In this document: positions 33,231 through 40,428 of the stretch, in pieces
How positions within the stretch are numbered: the first letter of the stretch is position 1
Layout: every line of letters begins with the position of its first letter
Origin: Pseudomonas haemolytica
GTDB lineage: Bacteria > Pseudomonadota > Gammaproteobacteria > Pseudomonadales > Pseudomonadaceae
Direction: 5' to 3'
Length of the DNA stretch: 64,000 nucleotides
Assembly (NCBI RefSeq): GCF_009659625.1
Contig: NZ_VOIW01000004.1
Coordinates: 1 to 64,000 of the forward strand
Notes under the pieces: model-generated
What the model was told of the DNA's origin: nothing
Databases searched by the model: none
What the model saw: only the letters and a program-made list of their open reading frames with translations
Program-made: the position numbers and the translations under genes

Positions 33231-34420
33231 GCGATAGCCTGAGCCAGACTTTCCTGGCAATCACCCGCAACAGCACCGATCTGGAATGGCTGCAGGGTGC
33301 GCTCGCACCACTTGGCCAAGTGATCAGCGTGGGCGGCGGCAGCCTGGATGAATTGCTGGCACTGGTGGACGTGACCTTTGCCAACCTGGTGTTCGTGGGC
33401 CTGGACCGCGAGCACCTGGTGGCCCAGAGCGCCTTGATCGAAGGGGCCCTGGAAGCCAAGCCGATGCTGGCGGTGGTCGCCCTGGGTGACGGCATGGACA
33501 ACCAGTTGGTACTGAACGCTATGCGCGCCGGCGCCCGGGACTTTGTCGCCTATGGCTCGCGCTCCAGCGAAGTGGCCGGGCTGGTGCGACGCCTGAGCAA
33601 GCGCTTGCCGGCCAGCGCACCGAATGCGCACCTGGGCGGCCTGACGGTGCTGTACGGCGTCCAAGGCAATACCGATGGCGCCCTGCTCGCCAGCCACCTG
33701 GCGACGGTTGTGCAAAAAAGTGGTCAACAGACACTGCTGCTCGACCTCGGCCTGCCGAGGGGTGACAGCCTGGCGCTGCTGGGCCTGGAGAGTACCTTCA
33801 ACTTCGGTGACGCCCTGCGCCACCTGCGCCGTCTCGACACCACGCTGATCAATAGCGCATTCACCAGCACCGAAGAGGGCTTGCGCATCCTTTCCTATGC
33901 CGCCAGCGACGAGCCCTTGGAAGTGACCAGCGCCGCCGAGCTGTACATGTTGCTCAGCGCCTTGCGCCAGCACTTCCAACACATCGTCGTGAACCTCACC
34001 GGCCAAGCCGACAGCGAAGCCTTGCGCACCTTTGTCAGCCACTGCGACAAGCTGCTGTGGTGCACCGACCAAGGCGTGCTCGACTGCCGGCGCAACCTCG
34101 CGGTACTGAACCTGTGGCGCGAAAAAGGCATGAAGCTCGACCACGCCAAGCTGCTCGTCGACCGCTACATCAAAGGCTGCGCCCCCGACACCGAAGCCCT
34201 GGAAAAAAGCTTCGGCCTGGAGTGCATCGCCGTGTTGCCCCTGAGCCCCGAAGTGCGCCTGAACGCCAAGAACCAAGGGCAAAGCCTGTTCACCCTGGCC
34301 CCGCGCGAAGCCTTGACCCAGGCCCTGCGCCAACTGGGTGAGCGCCTGGCGAAACGTTCAGAGGGGTTGGCAAAACCCTCGACACGCTGGTTCGAACGCC
34401 TGCTGGGGAGCGGTCGATGA
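33227..34420 (+). CDS. tadZ: Tad localisation ATPase TadZ/CpaE
   Basis: The 397-aa protein has an N-terminal atypical receiver domain (residues about 1-125) and a C-terminal MinD/ParA-like fold. The position of the Walker A loop reads VLYGVQGNTDGALLASHL and lacks the usual GKT lysine, so nucleotide hydrolysis is doubtful. Walker A' is replaced by LLLDLGLPRGD. Degenerate Walker motifs are known among TadZ proteins, which act mainly to place the machine at the pole. It overlaps rcpA and tadA by 4 bp each. Confidence 0.9.
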   Translation: MSDSLSQTFLAITRNSTDLEWLQGALAPLGQVISVGGGSLDELLALVDVTFANLVFVGLDREHLVAQSALIEGALEAKPMLAVVALGDGMDNQLVLNAMRAGARDFVAYGSRSSEVAGLVRRLSKRLPASAPNAHLGGLTVLYGVQGNTDGALLASHLATVVQKSGQQTLLLDLGLPRGDSLALLGLESTFNFGDALRHLRRLDTTLINSAFTSTEEGLRILSYAASDEPLEVTSAAELYMLLSALRQHFQHIVVNLTGQADSEALRTFVSHCDKLLWCTDQGVLDCRRNLAVLNLWREKGMKLDHAKLLVDRYIKGCAPDTEALEKSFGLECIAVLPLSPEVRLNAKNQGQSLFTLAPREALTQALRQLGERLAKRSEGLAKPSTRWFERLLGSGR

Positions 34421-35688
34421 ACGGCGAGAAACTCTTCGGCGCGCCGGCTCGGGGAGCCGCCGGGCACAATGACCACGACGGCCTGAAACTGGTATTGCAT
34501 CGATACATCATCGACGCCATCGAAGAGACGGGGCAGAACCTGCTGGAAGGCTCGCGCCAATCCCTGGCGCAATTTGTCATCGACAAAGTGGCCGAGTACA
34601 TCACGCGCATGCACCTGGCGATCTCGCGTTATGAGATGGAGCGCCTGGCCGAAGAAATCGTCGACGAGCTGACCGGGTTCGGCCCGCTGGAAGTACTGCT
34701 GCGCGATGTGTCGGTCACCGAGATCCTGGTCAATGGCCCGCACCGAGTGTTTATCGAACGTGACGGTGTGCTGTACCAGAGCGACCTGCGCTTTATCGAT
34801 GCCCACCATGTGGAGCGAGTGATGCAGCGTATCCTCGCGCCCCTCGGGCGGCGCCTGGATGAGTCGTCGCCGATGGTCGATGCGCGCCTGCCGGATGGCA
34901 GCCGGGTCAATGCGATCATCCCGCCGATTGCCCTGGACGGCCCCTGCCTGTCGATCCGTAAATTTCGCAAGGACATGCTCAAGAGCAGCGACCTGGTGGC
35001 GATGCAGACCATCGACCAGAGCATCTTCGAGTTTTTCCAGGAGGCGGTGGGCAAGCGCTGCAATATCCTCATCAGTGGTGGTACCGGTACCGGCAAGACC
35101 ACGCTGCTGAATATCCTCAGTCAATTGATCAACCCCCATGAACGTCTTGTCACCATTGAGGATGTGGCCGAACTGCAACTGGGCCACCCCCACGTCGTAC
35201 GCCTGGAAACCCGCCCGCCCAATGCCGAAGGGCATGGCGAGGTGAAGGCCAGCGACCTGATCCGCAACGCCCTGCGAATGCGCCCGGACCGCATCATCCT
35301 CGGCGAGATTCGCGGCGTCGAAGTGCTCGACGTGATGACCGCCATGAACACCGGCCATGACGGCTCCATGAGCACCGTGCACGCCAACAATGCCCAGGAC
35401 GCGCTGCTGCGCCTGGAAACCCTGGTGGGCCTGACCGGCCGCGTGGTGGCGGAAAAAACCCTGCGCCAAATGATCTGTGCGGCGCTGGATGTGGTGATCC
35501 AGCTGACGCGCCTGCCCGATGGGCGCCGCTGTGTCAGCGAGGTGGTGGAAGTGGTCGGGGTGCGCGATGACGTGTATGTCACCAATACCCTGTTCCGCTT
35601 CGACCGCCGTACCGGCGTTGGTTTCGTGCGCGAAGCGCTGCACCCGGCCGGCGACAAACTGCGGCGCGAATCGGCATTGCCACTGTAG
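34417..35688 (+). CDS. tadA: Tad secretion ATPase TadA/CpaF
   Basis: The protein is a 423-aa cytosolic hexameric motor of the type II/IV secretion ATPase family. N-terminal helical region with ELTGFGPLEVLL; SIRKF segment near residue 185; Walker A ISGGTGTGKTTLL (residues about 217-229); Asp box VTIEDVAELQL; Walker B RIILGEIRGVE; His box GHDGSMSTVHANN. All motifs are intact. It powers both assembly and retraction of Flp pili in characterised systems. Starts in an ATGA overlap with tadZ. Confidence 0.96.
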   Translation: MNGEKLFGAPARGAAGHNDHDGLKLVLHRYIIDAIEETGQNLLEGSRQSLAQFVIDKVAEYITRMHLAISRYEMERLAEEIVDELTGFGPLEVLLRDVSVTEILVNGPHRVFIERDGVLYQSDLRFIDAHHVERVMQRILAPLGRRLDESSPMVDARLPDGSRVNAIIPPIALDGPCLSIRKFRKDMLKSSDLVAMQTIDQSIFEFFQEAVGKRCNILISGGTGTGKTTLLNILSQLINPHERLVTIEDVAELQLGHPHVVRLETRPPNAEGHGEVKASDLIRNALRMRPDRIILGEIRGVEVLDVMTAMNTGHDGSMSTVHANNAQDALLRLETLVGLTGRVVAEKTLRQMICAALDVVIQLTRLPDGRRCVSEVVEVVGVRDDVYVTNTLFRFDRRTGVGFVREALHPAGDKLRRESALPL

Positions 35689-35697
35689 CGAGGCACC

Positions 35698-36579
35698 ATG
35701 ACCGGACTTATCTTGCTGCTCATCTGTGTCCTGCTCATCAGCCTGTCCATCTGGCTGTTCCAACGCGGCCTGCGCCAGGCCGGCACGGCCCGCGTGCTGG
35801 AACGCCTCGCCGACGGCCAACCCTTGCCACAGGAACCGAACGGTACTTGGATCGCAATGGAGCGGATGTTCCAGCGCGCCGGCCTGGGCAAACCCACCGA
35901 CCGCCTTGGGTTGTGGTTGAGCTGCTGGGCCACAGGCTTGTTGCTGGGCTACCTGCTGGCCGACTGGCTAGGCTTGCTCGCCATGCTGGTATTGCCGCCG
36001 TTGCTGCTGCGCCTGTACATCGCCTGGCGTTATCAGCGGCGGGTGCAGCGCATGATCGAACAATTGCCGCAATTGCTTGACCACAGCGTGCGCAGCCTCA
36101 AATCCGGACGCACCCTGGCCGATGCCGTGCTGGGCGCAATCGACAGCACCGAGCCGCCCCTCAAGCAGGCCATGAGCCGCATCCAGCGCAACGTGCAAAT
36201 GGGCGTGAGCCTGCCGGAGTCCGCCAGCGACTTTGCCGAGTTCTACGAGCGCGATGAATTTCGCCTGTTTGCCCTGGGCTTGAAGGTCAACCACCGCTAC
36301 GGCGGCAACGCCAGCGAGTTGCTGGAAAACCTGATCAAGATGATCCGCGAGCGTGAACAGGGCGCGCGCCAACTCAAGGCCATGACTGGTGAGACGCGCA
36401 TGACCGCGTACGTGCTGGCGGGCTTGCCCATCGTCATGGTCGGCTACTTCCTGATGGTCAACCCGGGCTACCTGATGAGCATGTGGAATGATGGAACCGG
36501 GCGCTACTTGTTGCTGGCCGCGGTGGCGCTCGACATATCGGGCACTTTCGTCATGTGGCGCATGTTGCGGAGTATTTGA
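35698..36579 (+). CDS. tadB: Tad inner-membrane platform protein TadB
   Basis: The 293-aa integral membrane protein has one N-terminal segment, a pair near residues 75-105 and two C-terminal segments. The type II secretion F domain lies between (LPQLLDHSVRSLKSGRTLADAV, residues about 120-245). It pairs with TadC to form the inner-membrane platform moved by TadA. It is separated from tadA by 9 bp with GAGG as ribosome site, and followed immediately by tadC. Confidence 0.93.
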   Translation: MTGLILLLICVLLISLSIWLFQRGLRQAGTARVLERLADGQPLPQEPNGTWIAMERMFQRAGLGKPTDRLGLWLSCWATGLLLGYLLADWLGLLAMLVLPPLLLRLYIAWRYQRRVQRMIEQLPQLLDHSVRSLKSGRTLADAVLGAIDSTEPPLKQAMSRIQRNVQMGVSLPESASDFAEFYERDEFRLFALGLKVNHRYGGNASELLENLIKMIREREQGARQLKAMTGETRMTAYVLAGLPIVMVGYFLMVNPGYLMSMWNDGTGRYLLLAAVALDISGTFVMWRMLRSI

Positions 36580-36580
36580 G

Positions 36581-37468
36581 ATGGCCCTCCTGATCAGCCT
36601 CCTGCTGCTACTCGCCGCCGTCGTCTTGATCGCCGGCAACCTGCTGGAGCAACGACGCCGCCAGCGCATGGTCAACCAACGCCTGCAAGGCCAACTGACC
36701 CGCGAGGACAAACTCGGCAGCCTGATGCGCCAACTGGGCGCCAGCTCGATGGCGCAACGCTCGGTCAGCCTGGACAACGAAACCCAGACCCTGCTCAACC
36801 GCGTCGGCTGGCGCAAGGCCAACCAACGCTCCATGTTCGCCGCCTGCCAGGTCGGCGTGCCCATCGTGTTGCTGGGCTTGACCGTGCTCGGCCAGGAGCT
36901 GCTGTTTCCCCATGCCGGCTCGCCGTGGATCGCCCCGGCGATTGCCCTGGGTATCGGCTACCTGTTGCCCAAGCGCGTGCTGGCCCTCAGCGCGAAATAT
37001 CGCCAAGAGCGCATCGCACGGGAAATCTCCACGTTCATTCCACTGCTGCGCATCCTGTTCGAATCGGGCATGGCGGTTGAGCAATCGCTGCGGGTGTTGA
37101 GCACCGAGGCCCAGCGCCTGCTCCCGGACCTGACCCACGAACTGCGCCTGATCCTGGCGCGGGTCGACTCGGGCCTGGAGCTGTCGGAAGAGTTGGGCAA
37201 AACCGCGCGCCTGCTGGCCGTGGATGAGTTCACCGACACCTGCATCATTCTCCAGCAATTGATCCATCAAGGCGGCGGCGCCATGAAGTCACTGCTGGCA
37301 CTCAAGCAATTGCTCGATGACCGCCGCCTGACCCGCCTGCAGGAATACATCTCGAAGATGTCGGCGAAGATGTCCGTGGTGATGATGGTGTTCCTGTTTC
37401 CCGCCTTGCTGATCGTGCTTGGGGGCCCGGCCTTTATCGCCATCGCCCGAGCCCTGAATAACTTTTGA
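36581..37468 (+). CDS. tadC: Tad inner-membrane platform protein TadC
   Basis: The protein is 295 aa from the ATG at 36581 (MALLISLLLLL), 1 bp after the tadB stop. The reading frame is open a further 93 bp upstream inside tadB but without a fitting start. There is a leading membrane helix, a basic cytosolic stretch (EQRRRQRMVNQRL), a membrane pair near residues 88-120, the T2SSF domain (ISTFIPLLRILFESGMAVEQSL) and a C-terminal hydrophobic hairpin. It is the partner of TadB. Confidence 0.93.
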   Translation: MALLISLLLLLAAVVLIAGNLLEQRRRQRMVNQRLQGQLTREDKLGSLMRQLGASSMAQRSVSLDNETQTLLNRVGWRKANQRSMFAACQVGVPIVLLGLTVLGQELLFPHAGSPWIAPAIALGIGYLLPKRVLALSAKYRQERIAREISTFIPLLRILFESGMAVEQSLRVLSTEAQRLLPDLTHELRLILARVDSGLELSEELGKTARLLAVDEFTDTCIILQQLIHQGGGAMKSLLALKQLLDDRRLTRLQEYISKMSAKMSVVMMVFLFPALLIVLGGPAFIAIARALNNF

Positions 37469-37478
37469 GGAGCCTGCT

Positions 37479-38204
37479 ATGAAACCACTGATTGTCGCCT
37501 TGAGCCTGCTGATGCTGGGCGGCTGTGCCAGCAATGGCCAGGTTCCATGGGCCGGGCTGCTGGAGCCCGGCAGTTGCCCCAAGCCCAGTTCGGACCAGGA
37601 GCTGTCCTTGAACCTGGCCGATGACATGGCCAACGAAGGCAAGCTGCACGCCAGCCTGGCCAACCTGCAGAACCTGCCCGACGCCCTGCCCCAGGTTCGC
37701 CAACGCAAAGCCTGCGCCTATCGCTTGCTGGGCCGCACTGAGGCTGAACCTTTGTACCGCAGCCTGCTGGGCACCTGCCTGGCCGCCGATGGCGAGCACG
37801 GCCTGGGGCAACTGGCCTCGGCCAAGGGCGACAACGGCCAGGCCATGGCGCACCTGCAACGTGCGGCACGGCTGGCGCCTACCGACGAAAAAATCCGCAA
37901 TGACTTGGGCGTGGTGTACCTCGATCAACTGCGCCTGGAAGACGCCCGCTTTGAATTCATGACCGCCATCGAGCTCAAGCAGAGCGATCAATTGGCGGCG
38001 GTGAACCTAGTGAGCTTGCTGATCTATCAGGACAACTGGAGCCAGGCCGCAAAAGTGGTCGGTCAACTCGGGCTGAGCCCCGAGCAGGTCACCGAAGCCC
38101 AGGCCCGGGCGCAACAACTCAAGGGTTCACGCACGGCACCGGTGCGTTCTGCCAAAGACCAGGTAGCGACGGTCAGCGAAACGCTGCCGGCGCCTGTGAA
38201 ATAG
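37479..38204 (+). CDS. tadD: Tad pilotin-like TPR lipoprotein TadD
   Basis: The 241-aa protein has a lipoprotein signal peptide ending LMLGGC (Cys16). Alanine-rich helical repeats read as TPRs (residues about 40-200), for instance GQAMAHLQRAARLAPTDEKIRNDLGVVYLDQ. TadD/RcpB-type lipoproteins help secretin assembly or localisation at the outer membrane. It is in the operon, 10 bp after tadC. The last 40 residues are Ser/Ala/Thr-rich and probably disordered. Confidence 0.9.
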   Translation: MKPLIVALSLLMLGGCASNGQVPWAGLLEPGSCPKPSSDQELSLNLADDMANEGKLHASLANLQNLPDALPQVRQRKACAYRLLGRTEAEPLYRSLLGTCLAADGEHGLGQLASAKGDNGQAMAHLQRAARLAPTDEKIRNDLGVVYLDQLRLEDARFEFMTAIELKQSDQLAAVNLVSLLIYQDNWSQAAKVVGQLGLSPEQVTEAQARAQQLKGSRTAPVRSAKDQVATVSETLPAPVK

Positions 38205-38211
38205 GGAGTCG

Positions 38212-38487
38212 ATGATGAAATTCCATTACCTCGCCGGCCTCGCATGGCTGGCAATGCCCCTCGTGGCATCGGCCATCGAATCCGGACCGTCGTCCCCGCA
38301 GCAGACGGAAACGGAAAACTGGATGGCGCTGCAACTGAGCGGGCGCGCGGCCTCGGCCAACCCGCAGAAGACCACGCCGGCAGAACGCGAGCAGGCGCTG
38401 AAGCGCTGGTTGGACAGCAACAAGCACCCCATCCCGGAGTTCTTTGATCAGAAGGTCGGCGGGTCTGCGCAGGGCGGGAGCAAATAA
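38212..38487 (+). CDS. Small secreted Tad-associated protein (DUF3613 type)
   Basis: The 91-aa protein has a cleavable signal peptide (FHYLAGLAWLAMPLVASA). The short mature domain has SSPQQTETENWMALQLSGR and a C-terminal ALKRWLDSNKHPIPEFF. The position matches PA4298 beside tadD in P. aeruginosa, and the sequence looks like the DUF3613 family that accompanies tad loci. The role is unknown; a periplasmic accessory is inferred. It ends the operon just before a strong bidirectional hairpin. Confidence 0.8.
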   Translation: MMKFHYLAGLAWLAMPLVASAIESGPSSPQQTETENWMALQLSGRAASANPQKTTPAEREQALKRWLDSNKHPIPEFFDQKVGGSAQGGSK

Positions 38488-38499
38488 CCAGATATTTAA

Positions 38500-38541
38500 A
38501 ACCCGCTGCAGCAGCGAACAAGCTCGCTGCTGCAGCGGGTT
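38500..38541. terminator. Bidirectional terminator between tad operon and pprB
   Basis: A perfect 18-bp inverted repeat (38500-38517 with 38524-38541) with a 6-nt loop stands in the 55-bp convergent gap. It lies 1 bp from the pprB stop codon. Such a long GC-rich stem should isolate both transcription units, though T-runs are short. Confidence 0.78.
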
Positions 38542-38542
38542 A

Positions 38543-39328
38543 TCAGTGCGCCGTCACACGCTGGCGCATCGCCGAATTGCTCGGTGACAACGCCAGCGCC
38601 AGCTGCGTGCGGTTGTGCATATGGGTCAGTCGCAACACTTGGGACACGTAGAGCTTGACCGTGTTCTCGGTGATCCCCAGCTCACAGGCAATCTGGTAGT
38701 TGGTCTGGCCCTTGCCCACCAGGCGTGCCACATCCAGCTGGCGGGGTGACAACTGATTGAAGATCGCCGGGATCTCCACCGACCCGGCTTCATCGGCCAG
38801 TGGTTCGCCGTCACTGACCTTGGGCGCCGGGTTGCGGCGCACCTTGTCCAGGTCCATATACAAGTCATTGATGGATTCGGACAGATACTGCAACTTCTGG
38901 TTAAGCGTACCCAGTTGCAGGTCTTTTTGCCGCTCCTCCAATGCCGCTTCCTGGCGCTTGAGGCCTTCAAGCAGTTCATCAAGGTTGATCGGCTTCTGGT
39001 AATAATCGGCGATCCCCGCGCGTAGGGCCTTGATCACATCCTGCTTGTCGGCACGCCCGGTGAGCATGATCGCCTCGAACGCACGATGTTTGCCGGCGAC
39101 CCGTTGCAGCGCCTGCACCAACTCGATGCCATCCATGTCCGGCATATGCAGGTCACACAGCACCAGGCCAATGAGCGGGTCTTCGCCGAAGCGCTGGATA
39201 GCTTGCTGGCTGGACTCACACGGGACACAGCGATACCCGCTGCTTTCGAGAAACTCACAGAGCTCCTCCACGATCAAAGGTTGATCGTCGACCACGAGCA
39301 CTTTTACTGCAGAGATAAGCTTGTTCAC
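38543..39328 (-). CDS. pprB: Two-component response regulator PprB
   Basis: The 261-aa protein has an N-terminal receiver (LVVDDQPLIVEEL, acceptor Asp59 in LVLCDLHMPDMDG, Thr in IMLTGRADKQD, Lys in YYQKPINLDEL). A helical linker and a LuxR-type HTH follow (LSPRQLDVARLVGKGQTNYQIACELGITENTVKLYVSQVLRL, residues about 193-234). In P. aeruginosa PprB activates the flp/tad genes, cupE and bapA in response to the kinase PprA. Here it sits inside the same locus with pprA about 1.1 kb away, so the same circuit is expected. Confidence 0.93.
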   Translation of the reverse strand: MNKLISAVKVLVVDDQPLIVEELCEFLESSGYRCVPCESSQQAIQRFGEDPLIGLVLCDLHMPDMDGIELVQALQRVAGKHRAFEAIMLTGRADKQDVIKALRAGIADYYQKPINLDELLEGLKRQEAALEERQKDLQLGTLNQKLQYLSESINDLYMDLDKVRRNPAPKVSDGEPLADEAGSVEIPAIFNQLSPRQLDVARLVGKGQTNYQIACELGITENTVKLYVSQVLRLTHMHNRTQLALALSPSNSAMRQRVTAH

Positions 39329-39453
39329 GCGCTACTCCATGCCTGGCAAGCCAAAGATGACCTATCCTTTTTTGACGAAAAATCCTATACAACTACTCAA
39401 TAAACGTAGACGCACTTTCTGACTATGTACATAGCATTAATCAACTCGCACGA

Positions 39454-39903
39454 CTAATGGATCCAAGCCCAGCAGCCGGCAAACCCTGTCAAAACAAAGG
39501 GCGCAAAAGGCTGTTTTGTTGACGCCTTCTCTGCCCGCTCAGCACGGCCCGAGCCAAGCCCTTGATGTATAAGTGTCCAGGCCAACATAGCGATCCCAGC
39601 GCCGATCAGCGACCCCAGCAAATACTCGGTATTGGAGGCCAGCCCCAGGGCTGCCAGCAGCTTTACATCCCCTGCGCCAAAGCGGCCCAACGCATAACCC
39701 GGAAGGGTCAGCACCAGCGCCAATACCAAGGCCAGGCCGCCGTCGCTGCGAGGCGCGCCGAGCCACGTCGAACCCACCCAAAGCAGATAGATCAACGCCA
39801 GCAAACCGACGCCCAGGGTCAGCCCATTGGCAATCTGGCGCTGGCGAATATCCTGCACCGCACACACACCCAACCACAGCACGATCACTACATTCTGGAT
39901 CAC
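39454..39903 (-). CDS. fppA: Flp prepilin peptidase FppA (TadV type)
   Basis: This small integral-membrane aspartic peptidase cleaves and probably methylates Flp and pseudopilins. I prefer the GTG at 39903 (149 aa, MIQNVVIVLWLG), which has AAGGGATGG upstream and leaves 70 bp for control signals. A longer reading from the ATG at 39975 would overlap the divergent tadF start. Catalytic Asp are in AVQDIRQRQI (Asp18) and the GxGD motif FGAGDVKLLAALG. It lacks the N-terminal zinc/methylase domain of PilD, as expected for the Tad type. About 5-6 membrane segments. Confidence 0.88.
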   Translation of the reverse strand: MIQNVVIVLWLGVCAVQDIRQRQIANGLTLGVGLLALIYLLWVGSTWLGAPRSDGGLALVLALVLTLPGYALGRFGAGDVKLLAALGLASNTEYLLGSLIGAGIAMLAWTLIHQGLGSGRAERAEKASTKQPFAPFVLTGFAGCWAWIH

Positions 39904-39973
39904 GAAAAACCATCCCTTTTTGCTCAATGATTCTATGCTGATATCAGGTACTCGCCTCAGGGTAGACGCAGTC

Positions 39974-40414
39974 ATGAAATCAGGCCTCCCGAGAAAGCAA
40001 AAAGGTGCTGCGGCAATCGAATTTGCCTTGGTCTTCGTGGTTTTTTTTGCGGTGTTCTACGGCATGCTCAGCTACAGCTTGCCGCTGCTGTTAATGCAGT
40101 CGTTTCACCAGGCCGCGGCAGAAGGCGTGCGCCGCAGTGTGTCACTGGACCCAACCACTCCAGGCTATTCGGCCTTGGTCGTACAGCGCGCCAAAGACGC
40201 AGCGCAGGCCCAGTTGAACTGGATCCCCGGCTCGTTGAAGTTTTTGCCCGGCTATATCACCGCCACCTACACCAACAATAACTTGCTGACGGTGAAGATC
40301 ACTTACCCTTCCGCCAATATCAAAGCGGTATTGCCGGCTCTGGTATTGCCTGGGGTTGGCACCGTACCGAACCTACCCACCAACCTCACCGCCACCTCGA
40401 GCCTGCAGTTTTGA
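39974..40414 (+). CDS. tadF: TadE/F-like pseudopilin
   Basis: The protein is 146 aa from the ATG at 39974. The prepilin-like leader PRKQKG is followed by AAAIEFALVFVVFFAVFYGML, a hydrophobic helix with Glu at +5 of the processed form. This is the TadE-family pattern of minor pseudopilins cleaved by FppA. The rest is a small periplasmic domain. Its start abuts the longest possible fppA frame on the other strand. It precedes pprA with the stop TGA overlapped by the region of the kinase start, as PA4294-PA4293. Confidence 0.86.
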   Translation: MKSGLPRKQKGAAAIEFALVFVVFFAVFYGMLSYSLPLLLMQSFHQAAAEGVRRSVSLDPTTPGYSALVVQRAKDAAQAQLNWIPGSLKFLPGYITATYTNNNLLTVKITYPSANIKAVLPALVLPGVGTVPNLPTNLTATSSLQF

Positions 40415-40428
40415 CGGCGGGGGATAAA

